A stretch of DNA of 34,690 bases from an uncultured Lachnospiraceae bacterium (GTDB lineage Bacteria; Bacillota; Clostridia; Lachnospirales; Lachnospiraceae): positions 1-34,690 of the forward strand of contig CANOVJ010000046.1 in the NCBI GenBank assembly GCA_947570615.1. Reading direction: 5' to 3'. A program made the position numbers and the translations under genes. The notes under the pieces are model-generated. The model saw nothing but the letters and a program-made list of their open reading frames with translations, was not told where the DNA came from and did no database searches. Positions 1 through 7,981 of this stretch are shown piece after piece. Each line of letters starts with the position of its first letter. Positions within the stretch are counted from its first letter, which is position 1.

Positions 1-2
1 AG

Positions 3-1544
3 GCGGAGCGGGCCAGCAACGCAAAGAGCGAATTCCTCTCCAGCATGAGCCATGACATCCGTACGCCCATGAACGCCATAATCGGAATGACGGAAATCGC
101 CACGAAAAATATGGACGACAGACAGCGGCTGGAGGACTGTCTGAAGAAGATTACGCTCTCCAGCAAGCATCTTCTCGGCCTGATCAACGACGTGCTGGAT
201 ATGGCCAAAATTGAAAGCGGTAAAATGACGCTGAATATGAATCTCATGTCCCTGCGGGAGATGATGGATGACATTGTCAGTATTATCCAGCCCCAGGTGA
301 AGGCAAAGGGCCAGTTTTTTGATATTTTTATCAGGGACATTCTCTCTGAGGAGGTATACTGCGACAACATACGCTTAAACCAGGTGATGTTAAATCTGCT
401 CTCCAACGCGGTGAAATTCACCCAGGAGCAGGGGCGGATTGATATATATGTCTATCAGGAAGCTTCTCCGATGGGAGAGGATTGTGTGCGGACACATTTT
501 GTGGTGGAGGACAACGGCATTGGCATGTCGGAAGAGTTCCAGGAAAGGGTCTGGGACACATTCGCCAGGGATTCCTCGGAGCAGGTTCAGAAGCTAACGG
601 GAACCGGCCTGGGTACCACCATCACCAAACGAATCGTTGAGCTGATGGGTGGGACCATCGCTCTTACAAGCCGTCTCGGTGAGGGAAGCAGCTTCCACGT
701 GATACTGGATTTTAAGAAAGCCAAGGCGTCCTCGGAGATGAAGCTGCCTGACTGGAAAATCCTGGTGGTGGACGACAACGAGATGCTCTGCTTAAGTGCG
801 GCAGCCAATCTTACGGAGCTTGGCGTAAAGGCCGAGTGGACCACCAGCGGCAGGCAGGCGCTGGAAATGATCGAGGAGCATCACAGCCGGGACGATGACT
901 ACCGTTTTGTGCTGATCGACTGGAAGATGCCGGAGATGAACGGGCTGCAGACCATTCGCCAGATCCATGAGCGGGTGGGGAAAAATGTGCCGGTTTTCCT
1001 GATATCCGCCTATGACTGGAGCGAGATCGAGGAGGAGGCAGGGGAGGCGGAGATTGAGGGTTTTATCTCCAAACCGCTGTTTCGCTCCACACTGTACAGA
1101 TGCCTGAAAAATTATGCCCAGGAGAGTGTGGACGCTGTGCAGGAGGAAGCCGCTGAGGAAATCAGCTTTGCTGGAAAAAGGCTTCTGGTGGCGGAGGATA
1201 TCGACATTAACTGGGAAATTGCCAATGAGATTCTTTCCTCCTTTGGGTTTGAAATGGAGCATGCGCAGAACGGACAGATCTGTGTGGATATGTTTAAGGC
1301 GTCAGAGGAAGGGTATTACGACGGGATACTGATGGATATCCGTATGCCGGTGATGAACGGATATGACGCCACGAAGGCGATCCGGCTTCTGGAGCGGGGG
1401 GACAAAGAGCTGCCGATCATTGCCATGACGGCCGACGCTTTTGAGAATGACGTGCAGGTCTGCCTTGCCTGCGGCATGAACGCCCATGTGGCCAAGCCCC
1501 TTGATATCCAGGAGCTGATAAGGACACTGCAGAGCACACTATAG
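3..1544 (+). CDS. Hybrid sensor histidine kinase with two receiver domains (5' partial)
   Basis: The reading frame is open to the left edge (first codons AERASNAKSEF), so the sensor part and true start lie outside the window. Visible domains, numbered from the first codon here: HisKA with the phospho-acceptor histidine in SMSHDIRTPMN (about residue 17), HATPase with an N box (LNLLSNAVKFT, about 130), a G1 box (EDNGIGM, about 170) and a G2 box (GTGLGTTIT), then two receivers. Receiver 1 starts at ILVVDDNE and has its aspartate in LIDWKMP (about 306). Receiver 2 starts at LLVAEDIDIN, with its aspartate in LMDIRMP (about 445), and ends AKPLDIQEL. Both receivers keep the acidic pair, the phospho-acceptor Asp and the Lys. 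The architecture implies a His-to-Asp relay inside one polypeptide; no HPt or DNA-binding output domain follows. The signal sensed cannot be read from this fragment. Confidence 0.95.
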   Translation, partial: AERASNAKSEFLSSMSHDIRTPMNAIIGMTEIATKNMDDRQRLEDCLKKITLSSKHLLGLINDVLDMAKIESGKMTLNMNLMSLREMMDDIVSIIQPQVKAKGQFFDIFIRDILSEEVYCDNIRLNQVMLNLLSNAVKFTQEQGRIDIYVYQEASPMGEDCVRTHFVVEDNGIGMSEEFQERVWDTFARDSSEQVQKLTGTGLGTTITKRIVELMGGTIALTSRLGEGSSFHVILDFKKAKASSEMKLPDWKILVVDDNEMLCLSAAANLTELGVKAEWTTSGRQALEMIEEHHSRDDDYRFVLIDWKMPEMNGLQTIRQIHERVGKNVPVFLISAYDWSEIEEEAGEAEIEGFISKPLFRSTLYRCLKNYAQESVDAVQEEAAEEISFAGKRLLVAEDIDINWEIANEILSSFGFEMEHAQNGQICVDMFKASEEGYYDGILMDIRMPVMNGYDATKAIRLLERGDKELPIIAMTADAFENDVQVCLACGMNAHVAKPLDIQELIRTLQSTL

Positions 1545-1643
1545 CATACATGGGAAAACACGCTGCGGCATGAAAGAACAGAGGTCACGGGCGCGGGGCC
1601 GGTCTGCGGTCTGCCTGCGGCGTCCGGAAGGCGGCAGAAAGGG

Positions 1644-2300
1644 ATGGATGAATTGCAAATGACAAAGAAGGAGCTGGCGCTGGTAATCATACAGAAACTT
1701 AAAGAGGAGTATCCCCAGGCGGACTGTACGCTGGATTATAATCAGGCCTGGAAGCTGCTGGTAAGCGTGAGGCTGGCGGCGCAGTGTACCGACGCCAGAG
1801 TGAATGTGGTGGTAAAGGATCTGTACGCGAAATTTCCGGACGTGGACGCTCTGGCGCAGGCCAGTGTGGAGGAAATTGAGGAGATTGTAAAGCCCTGCGG
1901 GCTGGGCCACAGCAAGGCGAGGGATATCAGCGCCTGCATGAGGATACTGCGGGACGAGTACCAGGGAAAGGTGCCGGATGATTTTGACAGGCTCTTGAAG
2001 CTTCCCGGCGTGGGGCGAAAAAGCGCGAATCTGATCATGGGGGATGTGTTCGGCAGGCCTGCCATTGTTACTGACACCCACTGTATCCGTCTGGTGAACC
2101 GGATGGGGCTGGTGGACGGGGTGAAGGATCCCAAAAAGGTGGAGATGGCGCTGTGGAAGCTGATCCCGCCCGAGGAGGGAAACGATTTCTGCCACCGTCT
2201 GGTGGAGCATGGCCGGGCGGTCTGTACGGCCAGAACCAGGCCTTACTGCGATAAATGCTGTCTTAAGGATGTGTGCAGGAGGCAGGGGGTGGAGGAGTGA
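1644..2300 (+). CDS. nth: Endonuclease III (DNA glycosylase/AP lyase)
   Basis: Bifunctional base-excision-repair enzyme that removes oxidised pyrimidines and cleaves at the abasic site. The 218-residue protein has the helix-hairpin-helix LPGVGRKSAN with the catalytic lysine (K126) and the catalytic aspartate in VTDTH (D144), both at the positions expected from E. coli Nth. The C-terminal 4Fe-4S ligands are C194, C202, C205 and C211. The first spacing is seven residues, where E. coli Nth has six; the other spacings (2 and 5) are standard. The start at MDELQMTKKE follows a purine-rich stretch (AGAAAGGG); the internal Met at residue 6 is an alternative. The gene stands alone between the kinase and the metal operon and is followed by a terminator. 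Confidence 0.95.
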   Translation: MDELQMTKKELALVIIQKLKEEYPQADCTLDYNQAWKLLVSVRLAAQCTDARVNVVVKDLYAKFPDVDALAQASVEEIEEIVKPCGLGHSKARDISACMRILRDEYQGKVPDDFDRLLKLPGVGRKSANLIMGDVFGRPAIVTDTHCIRLVNRMGLVDGVKDPKKVEMALWKLIPPEEGNDFCHRLVEHGRAVCTARTRPYCDKCCLKDVCRRQGVEE

Positions 2301-2348
2301 ATCTCTTCCGCCTTTTGAGGAGGACGTAGAAGAATTGAAGGAGAAAAG

Positions 2349-2377
2349 GACATTTGCCGGGGGCAGATGTCTTTTTT
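2349..2377 (+). terminator. Rho-independent terminator after nth
   Basis: Inverted repeat GACATTTGCC / GGCAGATGTC (one mismatch) with a short G-rich loop, followed directly by TTTTTT. It lies 48 bases after the nth stop codon and before the metal-operon promoter. Confidence 0.8.
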
Positions 2378-2420
2378 AACATAAGGACAGTTCGCGAAGC
2401 GCGAAAGTGATTTTTTGGGG

Positions 2421-2449
2421 TTGACATTTTAAGAAACAGAGTATAGTAT
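2421..2449 (+). promoter_or_regulatory. Sigma-A promoter of the metal-efflux operon
   Basis: Perfect -35 TTGACA at 2421-2426 and a -10 candidate TAGTAT at 2444-2449 (17-base spacer); TATAGT at 2442 is an alternative with a short spacer. The predicted start site falls inside the palindromic operator at 2451-2476. Confidence 0.75.
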
Positions 2450-2450
2450 A

Positions 2451-2476
2451 AACATATGAACAATTGCTCATATGTT
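2451..2476 (+). promoter_or_regulatory. ArsR/SmtB-type operator palindrome
   Basis: A 26-base inverted repeat with left arm AACATATGAACAA and right arm TTGCTCATATGTT, with one mismatched pair. The TGAACA...TGTTCA-like core resembles the operators of SmtB/CzrA/CadC repressors. It abuts the -10 and covers the predicted start site, so the bound apo-repressor would block transcription. The repressor gene is the first gene downstream, which implies autoregulation. Confidence 0.85.
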
Positions 2477-2620
2477 CAACGGCACTGCAGAACACACACA
2501 GGAGGATGATTCCTTTAAGGTTTGGGACGTGCGCGGCGGGCAGTAAAATCCCCGCCCGGTTTCATGACCTGGTCTGTGGAGCGAGGCTGCGTCTGATGAA
2601 AAAGAGAGGAGGGAAAGGGT

Positions 2621-2980
2621 TTGGCAATAAACGATGTGGAATGCTGCGAGACATTCCAGACTCATGAGGAGCTTCTGGCGCTGGTGAATGCGAATATGCC
2701 GCAGGAGGATAAGCTATATGATCTGGCGGAGCTTTTCAAGGTATTTGGGGATTCCACCAGAATCAGGATACTGTATGTGCTCTTTGAGGCGGAGGTATGC
2801 GTGTGCGATCTGGCGCAGGCGCTGAATATGACCCAGTCGGCCATTTCCCATCAGCTCAGAATCCTGAAGCAGTCCAGACTGGTGAAAAGCAGACGGGAAG
2901 GCAAGTCAGTGTTTTATTCCCTGGCGGACGCTCATGTGAGAACGATCATCGCACAGGGGAGAGAGCATATCGAGGAGTAA
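2621..2980 (+). CDS. ArsR/SmtB-family metal-sensing repressor (CadC-like)
   Basis: A 119-residue winged-helix repressor. The start is a TTG behind a strong AGAGGAGGG ribosome site. Two metal sites are visible. The alpha3N-type thiolate site uses Cys60 and Cys62 in EVCVCDLA, with Cys8 and Cys9 near the N-terminus as possible extra ligands, as in CadC. The alpha5 site D103, H105, H116, E119 keeps exactly the SmtB spacing (+2, +13, +16). The recognition helix is in MTQSAISHQLRILK. Family knowledge suggests derepression by Cd(II), Pb(II) or Zn(II). It is the first gene of an operon with an HMA protein and a P1B ATPase, with its operator directly upstream. The exact metal preference is not readable from sequence. 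Confidence 0.93.
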   Translation: MAINDVECCETFQTHEELLALVNANMPQEDKLYDLAELFKVFGDSTRIRILYVLFEAEVCVCDLAQALNMTQSAISHQLRILKQSRLVKSRREGKSVFYSLADAHVRTIIAQGREHIEE

Positions 2981-3007
2981 AAAGACGAAAAGAAAGGAAG
3001 AAGAAAA

Positions 3008-3226
3008 ATGAAGAAGAAATTTAAGCTTGAGGATCTTGACTGCGCTAACTGCGCCGCAAAGATGGAGGACGCTATCAAGAAGATCGACGGGGTAAACGAT
3101 GCAAACGTCAGCTTTCTGGCACAGAAGATGACCATCGACGCGCAGGATGATCAGTTTGACAGGATCATGGAGGAAGTGGCGAAGGTATGCGCCAGGGTGG
3201 AGCCGGACTGTAAAATTCTGATGTGA
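3008..3226 (+). CDS. Stand-alone heavy-metal-associated (HMA) domain protein
   Basis: A 72-residue ferredoxin-like HMA domain with the metal-binding loop LDCANCAAKMEDA (CxxC at Cys14 and Cys17) and a second Cys pair near the end (VCARVEPDC). An AAGGAAGAAGAAAA ribosome site precedes ATG. It lies 27 bases after the repressor and 25 bases before the P-type ATPase. That ATPase lacks the usual N-terminal HMA domain, so this peptide probably serves as its detached metal-binding domain or as a metallochaperone (inference). Confidence 0.9.
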   Translation: MKKKFKLEDLDCANCAAKMEDAIKKIDGVNDANVSFLAQKMTIDAQDDQFDRIMEEVAKVCARVEPDCKILM

Positions 3227-3251
3227 CAGCACGTCGGGGAAGGAGATTATT

Positions 3252-5120
3252 ATGACGAAAAAGCAGCGGAAGATGCTCGTCCGTATTATTCTGGCGGCCA
3301 TTCTTTTTCTGGGGCTGTCCGTGTGCGGGCATATGGGCGTTTTTGACAAAATTGAATACAAATGGATTCTTTTTATCATTTACCTGATTCCCTATTTTCT
3401 GGTTGGCTACGATATCATTCTCAAGGCGGCAAGAAATATCAGCCACGGGCAGGTGTTCGACGAGAACTTTCTGATGATGATCGCCACCTTCGGGGCGTTT
3501 GGCGTGGGAGAGTATTCGGAAGCGGTGGCTGTGATGCTTTTTTATCAGGTGGGAGAGCTGTTTCAGAGCTATGCCGTGGGAAAATCCCGCCAGTCTATAT
3601 CAGATATGATGGATATCTGCCCGGAGTATGCCAACATTGAGGAGGATGGAAAGCTGCGGCAGGTGGATCCGGATGATGTGGAGGTGGGAAGTATTATCGT
3701 GATAAAGCCGGGGGAGCGGATCCCGCTGGACGGAGTGGTGACGCAGGGGGAGTCCCTGATCGACACCGCAGCCCTTACCGGAGAGTCTGTTCCCAGATCG
3801 GCGCGGGCCGGGGATGAGGTTATCAGCGGCTGTGTCAATGGCAGCGGAACCTTAAGGGTCCGGGTTTCGAAGGAGTTTGATGATTCCACCGTCGCCAAAA
3901 TACTGGAGTTGGTGGAGAATGCCAGCAGCAAGAAAGCCAGGGTGGAGAACTTCATCACCCGGTTTGCCAGATATTATACCCCTGTGGTTACCATCGGCGC
4001 GGTGCTTCTGGCCGTTCTGCCGCCCCTTCTTCTGGGCGGGGCATGGGGCGAGTGGATTCGCAGGGCCTGTATCTTTCTGGTTATTTCCTGTCCCTGCGCG
4101 CTGGTGATTTCGGTTCCCCTGGGATTTTTCGGAGGGATCGGCGCGGCCTCCAGGATGGGCGTTCTGGTAAAGGGAAGTAACTATCTGGAAGCGGTTGCGG
4201 AGATGACCACCATTGTTTTTGACAAGACGGGGACGCTCACCAAAGGAGAATTTAAGGTGCAGGATGTTTTCCCGGAAAAGGGTTCGCAGCAGGAGCTTTT
4301 GGAGCTGGCCGCTCTGGGAGAGGGATATTCCACCCACCCCATCGCCGGTTCCATCCGGGAGGCTTACGGCAGGGAGCCGGATTTAAGCCGTGTCGGTCAG
4401 GCCCTTGAGATTCCGGGGGAGGGAATCTGTATCCCTGTGGACGGAAAAGAGACCCTGATCGGAAACGAAAAGCTCCTGCAGGAGAGAGGGATTCCCTTTA
4501 CCCCCTGTGAGAAGCCGGGAACCGTTGTCTATGTGGCCTGCGCCGGGGAGAGCCGGGGAGCCATCCTGATTTCGGATACGGTGAAGGAGGGGGCAAAGGA
4601 AGCGATTTTGAGTATGAGGCAGGTGGGAGTTAAAAAGTGCGTCATGCTCACCGGCGACAGGAATCAGGCCGCCCAGGCGGTTGCCCGGGAGCTTGGGCTC
4701 GATGAGGCTCACGCGCAGCTCCTTCCCGGAGAAAAGGTGGAGAAGGTGGAGGAGCTTCTGGCGGCCCGCAGAGGGAAGGAGAAGCTGGCCTTTGCAGGGG
4801 ATGGCATCAACGACGCCCCGGTGCTCACGAGGGCGGATATCGGGATCGCCATGGGGAGTATGGGGAGCGATGCGGCCATCGAGGCGGCGGACGTGGTGCT
4901 GATGGACGACGATGTGCGCAAGATCGCCGCCGTGGTGAGGCTCTCCCGCAAGACCCTGCGGATCGTGAAGCAGAATATCGTCTTCGCCCTGGGGGTAAAA
5001 GCGCTGGTGCTGATCCTGGGAGCGTTCGGCCTGGCCAACATGTGGGAGGCGGTGTTCGCGGATGTGGGAGTCTCGGTGATCGCGATCCTGAATTCCATGC
5101 GGGCGCTTAAGAGCGAGTAG
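3252..5120 (+). CDS. P1B-type heavy-metal-exporting ATPase (ZntA/CadA-like)
   Basis: ATP-driven efflux of divalent soft metals across the membrane. The 622-residue protein has the TM-embedded CPC motif (280-282, ISCPCALVIS), actuator TGES (176-179), phosphorylation site DKTGT (324-328), the P1B-specific HP dipeptide (STHPIAG, 362-363) and hinge GDGINDAP (516). The last membrane helix has the FADVGVSV aspartate typical of the Zn/Cd/Pb subgroup (P1B-2). It is about 100 residues shorter than E. coli ZntA because the N-terminal HMA domain is absent; that domain is encoded just upstream as a separate gene. GGGAAGGAG precedes the ATG. A hairpin follows the stop. Zn, Cd or Pb is the expected substrate class from CPC and the repressor type; Cu is less likely. 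Confidence 0.95.
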   Translation: MTKKQRKMLVRIILAAILFLGLSVCGHMGVFDKIEYKWILFIIYLIPYFLVGYDIILKAARNISHGQVFDENFLMMIATFGAFGVGEYSEAVAVMLFYQVGELFQSYAVGKSRQSISDMMDICPEYANIEEDGKLRQVDPDDVEVGSIIVIKPGERIPLDGVVTQGESLIDTAALTGESVPRSARAGDEVISGCVNGSGTLRVRVSKEFDDSTVAKILELVENASSKKARVENFITRFARYYTPVVTIGAVLLAVLPPLLLGGAWGEWIRRACIFLVISCPCALVISVPLGFFGGIGAASRMGVLVKGSNYLEAVAEMTTIVFDKTGTLTKGEFKVQDVFPEKGSQQELLELAALGEGYSTHPIAGSIREAYGREPDLSRVGQALEIPGEGICIPVDGKETLIGNEKLLQERGIPFTPCEKPGTVVYVACAGESRGAILISDTVKEGAKEAILSMRQVGVKKCVMLTGDRNQAAQAVARELGLDEAHAQLLPGEKVEKVEELLAARRGKEKLAFAGDGINDAPVLTRADIGIAMGSMGSDAAIEAADVVLMDDDVRKIAAVVRLSRKTLRIVKQNIVFALGVKALVLILGAFGLANMWEAVFADVGVSVIAILNSMRALKSE

Positions 5121-5126
5121 CGGAAC

Positions 5127-5159
5127 CGCCCGTCACAGCCCTGGAAGCTGTGGCGGGCG
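5127..5159 (+). terminator. Hairpin terminator after the metal-efflux operon
   Basis: Stem CGCCCGTCACAGC / GCTGTGGCGGGCG with one mismatch and a 7-base loop, followed by a broken T-rich stretch (ATCTGTTCTATTCC). It lies between convergent operons. The T tract is weak, so efficiency is uncertain. Confidence 0.6.
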
Positions 5160-5268
5160 ATCTGTTCTATTCCATTCTTTTGTTAAGAGAAGGTTCTGTG
5201 TGTTGCGGTGTTTTATCCTGGTGCGGTTTATATACACTTGGGAATTAATCATAAATCTTACAGCCCTT

Positions 5269-6183
5269 TCACCAGCAATTTTCGCATTTTCCATACTCCT
5301 TAATTGCATACGCTAAAGAAACCTTTTTTGCCTTTTGGGGATTCATGTTCCCGCAATGATCGATACTGTGGTATTTTTTACCTGTAGCCGAAAGCCATAC
5401 CATTTCACCGGTTGGCATTGAATCCTGATCCTCGGGCGGATTATATGCACTGAAATTATTTTGTGAAATATTGCCGGAATTTCCCGGGGATCCCGAAGAA
5501 CTGTTGTCTGAATAGTTCTCAGATTCTGAGTTTGGTATGCTTTGAACGGATGTGCTGTTTATAATGCTGTCCTGCACAGGCGAAGCCCCCTGCTGGAAAT
5601 TCCGGGCAGGCTCGGCGGTTTTCTGTGCATTTTGCCCGGCGGATACGGGTTCCCGAATTTGTCCGAGTGAAGAGGCCGATTCCGCCGTCTCCTGACCAGA
5701 TGCAGAAGCAGTCTGCGGACTCTGACCGGAACCGGTCGTTTTCTGCGGGCCTGCTCCCTGTGAGGAGTCTGGCGCAGTGCTTTCAACAGACGATGTCAGA
5801 GCCTGCCGTTCCTGCCATTCCTGCTCCCGGGCGGCCTGCTCCTTTTGGGCCAGTTCTTCGAAACGTTCCTGTTTTGCGGGGTTGAAACCATCTGCTGTAC
5901 CGTTCGAGGAGGTATTGCCCGCAGTGGAGGAAATCTCTTCCACAGGAGACTGGGCTGTTTCCTGGGAAATGGCCGGGACGGAGACGGGAACTGCTTCCTG
6001 CCCCGCGGCGTAGCCGGTCTGGGCCAGAACGCTCTCCGGAGAGGAGACCCCTTTGTCTGTTGCGGAAAAATCGCCTACAAAATGCGTGTAAGCGAAGATG
6101 TAAACGATCAGGGCGACGACATTTAATCCTATGACAGCCGTAAAGGCGGTCATCAAATGGAAGAGAAGCGGATTCTTTTTCAT
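5269..6183 (-). CDS. Membrane-anchored protein with Ser/Gln-rich linker and C-terminal Cys/His module
   Basis: The 304-residue protein has one N-terminal membrane segment (about residues 9-33). A long low-complexity region follows, rich in Ser, Gln, Glu, Thr and Asn with a short charged stretch (EELAQKEQAAREQEWQE). The end is compact (about residues 257-304): VWLSATGKKYHSIDHCGNM, then SLAYAIKEYGKCENCW. The last part, with one His-Cys pair and a final CxxC, resembles the short terminal module seen on many Clostridial surface and nuclease-like proteins, and may bind zinc. Topology suggests the linker and module are outside the cell. It lies 48 bases downstream of the zinc-ribbon gene on the same strand, so the two are probably co-transcribed. 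Function unknown. The ribosome site (AAAGGAA) is rather far from ATG. Confidence 0.8.
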   Translation of the reverse strand: MKKNPLLFHLMTAFTAVIGLNVVALIVYIFAYTHFVGDFSATDKGVSSPESVLAQTGYAAGQEAVPVSVPAISQETAQSPVEEISSTAGNTSSNGTADGFNPAKQERFEELAQKEQAAREQEWQERQALTSSVESTAPDSSQGAGPQKTTGSGQSPQTASASGQETAESASSLGQIREPVSAGQNAQKTAEPARNFQQGASPVQDSIINSTSVQSIPNSESENYSDNSSSGSPGNSGNISQNNFSAYNPPEDQDSMPTGEMVWLSATGKKYHSIDHCGNMNPQKAKKVSLAYAIKEYGKCENCW

Positions 6184-6231
6184 GGAGACAGTTGTTCCTT
6201 TCCTGAGAATTCAGTAAAATAGAAATATTTC

Positions 6232-7173
6232 CTATTTCGTGATCTCGAATTTAAATTTATTATTGCTCCAGATATTATGTTTGAAATGGATCTCCAGATT
6301 GCTCCATCCGGAGGGAACCTCATAGCCGATCCAGCCTCTCATCTTTTTTCCGGGCGAAATGGAACCGTCAAGCTGTCCCTGATCATTTTCCGCAAGAGCT
6401 TCGAAGGAGTAATTGGCCAGATAGCCATCCGCATATGCGTCGAAGCTTGCGATACTGCTTACAGCCACTTCAGAACCTGAATTATTCACAATTTCAAACT
6501 CTGTAAATACAAAGACGTTCCCCGCATCGGGAGAGAACCAGTCTGAACCGTAGCTCTCCCGATAGTTTGTCATTGTCACCTGGACATTGTTCATTTCAGC
6601 CGTTTCCATAAGTCCGAAGGTATCCCTGGATGGTGTGGACGAGACAGCAGTCTGCTCTCCTGTGAAATAAGTCCGGGCAGCGTTGCCAATGGATTTCGGC
6701 TTGTCGTCAGTTGCAATGGCGTATATTGAGAAAAGAATCCACAGACAGCTTATGATGATTGCGATAACGGAGCATATTTTTTTCTTTCCATCTTTAATGC
6801 ACAGGTCTATGATTGCCAGAACCAGACCGATAAAGGACAGGCAGCACAACATGGAAAAAATCAGTGCGGCTATGCTCAGGCCGGAGGGACCTGCGGCGAC
6901 AGGAGTGGAACGGACGGGAAGCTCTGTATATGGCGGAGGGTTTTGCGCCTGCGACTGTCTGTTGTACGTCTGCGTCTGCCTGCTGTACATCTGTGTCTGT
7001 CGGGGCTGTACGCCGGACGAACCGCGCCTCTGTGACTGTAGCTGCTGTAATCTCTGCTTCCTTGCCTGTTCGGAGTTGTCGATCCCATCCTCAATGATTG
7101 CGCAGCCGCAGACAGGACAGCTCACCGAATGACTTAAAAATTCTCTTCCGCATTGCGGACATATTCTTGCCAT
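6232..7173 (-). CDS. Zinc-ribbon membrane protein with DUF4352-like extracellular domain
   Basis: The 313-residue protein starts with a two-CxxC zinc ribbon (ICPQCGREF, then SCPVCGCAI). Next come a Gln/Arg/Ser/Tyr-rich linker with repeated RQTQ-Y-like units (about 40-80), two hydrophobic segments (about 97-122 and 130-150) separated by a KDGKKK loop, and a C-terminal beta-rich domain (about 185-313). That domain has features of the DUF4352 immunoglobulin-like family (VFVFTEFEIVNNSGSEV; SPGKKMRGWIGYEVP). A good GGGGGAG ribosome site and a clear promoter lie upstream. The family is common in Firmicutes and has no established biochemical role. It is the first gene of a probable two-gene operon with the Cys/His-module protein. 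Confidence 0.85.
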   Translation of the reverse strand: MARICPQCGREFLSHSVSCPVCGCAIIEDGIDNSEQARKQRLQQLQSQRRGSSGVQPRQTQMYSRQTQTYNRQSQAQNPPPYTELPVRSTPVAAGPSGLSIAALIFSMLCCLSFIGLVLAIIDLCIKDGKKKICSVIAIIISCLWILFSIYAIATDDKPKSIGNAARTYFTGEQTAVSSTPSRDTFGLMETAEMNNVQVTMTNYRESYGSDWFSPDAGNVFVFTEFEIVNNSGSEVAVSSIASFDAYADGYLANYSFEALAENDQGQLDGSISPGKKMRGWIGYEVPSGWSNLEIHFKHNIWSNNKFKFEITK

Positions 7174-7214
7174 ATTTTCTCCCCCTTGTAGTTTTGTTTC
7201 ATAGTTTGTTATTC

Positions 7215-7243
7215 AGTATAACTGTTTTCATTGACAAAAGCAA
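7215..7243 (-). promoter_or_regulatory. Promoter of the zinc-ribbon operon
   Basis: Read on the minus strand: -35 TTGCTT (7243-7238), 17-base spacer, -10 TATACT (7220-7215). It points to the gene starting at 7173. A nested inverted repeat (7242-7274) touches its -35. Confidence 0.6.
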
Positions 7244-7274
7244 CTATTAGTTATTTTTATAACATCTGATAGTT
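7242..7274. promoter_or_regulatory. Nested inverted repeat in divergent intergenic region, possible operator
   Basis: Outer arms AACTAT (7242-7247) and ATAGTT (7269-7274) enclose inner arms GTTAT (7250-7254) and ATAAC (7259-7263). The region is AT-rich and lies between the zinc-ribbon promoter and the divergent XRE regulator gene. Operator use by that regulator is only an inference. Confidence 0.35.
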
Positions 7275-7434
7275 AGTTAATGTTTCCCTCCATATCGGCT
7301 AAAATATTAGAATACACAAAATATGACAGGACGGAACAAAGATTGAAAAGTATCAATCCGGAGATTTACGCTATGCACAAAGGCGTAAGACTTCTCGTCT
7401 CCCGGGCAAAAGCTCTGTGAGCTTTGGAAGGAGC

Positions 7435-7770
7435 ATGGCTATCAACATGGATCGAAAGGCTTTGGGCAGTAAAATCCGGCAGGAGCGTTTGCAGTTGAAT
7501 TTCACACAGGAACAGCTTGCGGAGTATGTGGGCGTGTCCTCCACCTATATTGGTTTTGTAGAGCGGGGGGAGCGGGCGGTCACTCTGGAAAAGCTGGTCT
7601 CGATCGCAGGCGCTCTCCATGTTTCTGTGGATTACCTCCTGTCAGATTCCATGGACACCCTGCAGGAAAAGGACTTTCACATTCTGAGGACGCTCTGGAG
7701 CCAGGCTTCTCCCGCCGAGCAGGCGATGATTCTGGATATTGCAAGATCTGTGCTTCACCATTCCAGGTAA
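7435..7770 (+). CDS. Small XRE-family transcriptional regulator
   Basis: A Cro/C1-type HTH occupies the first part (LGSKIRQERLQLNFTQEQLA, then YVGVSSTYIGFVERGERAVT and LHVSVDYLLSD). A helical tail of about 40 residues follows (FHILRTLWSQASPAEQAMIL). This is a stand-alone DNA-binding regulator of the common Clostridial type that begins M-D-x-K-A-L-G. The start is ambiguous. A GGAAGGAG box sits one base before the ATG at 7435 and 13 bases before the ATG at 7447. Relatives usually begin at the second (MDRKALG), and a GTG at 7417 has no ribosome site. It diverges from the zinc-ribbon operon and may control it; no direct proof is visible. Confidence 0.88.
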   Translation: MAINMDRKALGSKIRQERLQLNFTQEQLAEYVGVSSTYIGFVERGERAVTLEKLVSIAGALHVSVDYLLSDSMDTLQEKDFHILRTLWSQASPAEQAMILDIARSVLHHSR

Positions 7771-7848
7771 GGGGCGGATGGCACAGCATCTGTCACGGCA
7801 ACCCTTCTGCCGGGCGATGGAAAATCAGAGCAGAGTTGGATTGCATAC

Positions 7849-7893
7849 AAAAGCGCACCCCTTTATCTGAGTATAAAGGAGTACGCTTTTTAT
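7849..7893. terminator. Bidirectional terminator between convergent genes
   Basis: Imperfect stem AAAAGCGcACcCCTTTAT / ATAAAGGAGtACGCTTTTT with a 6-base loop, A-rich on the left and T-rich on the right, so it can serve both the XRE gene (plus) and the kinase gene (minus). The remaining bases between 7771 and 7981 show no gene. Confidence 0.75.
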
Positions 7894-7981
7894 TTGGTAT
7901 GCTCTGTGCATACAAATAATAAAATCAATGCCCTGTTATGCCGTATTCTGTATGTTCTGCTCTTAACGCGGTCGCCTGTGG

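Noticed and set aside
2464-2667. Possible leader ORF between the metal operator and the repressor gene
   Set aside because: The internal ATG has its AGGAGG directly adjacent, with no spacing, and the frame overlaps the TTG start and the first 47 bases of the repressor gene, whose homology is clear.
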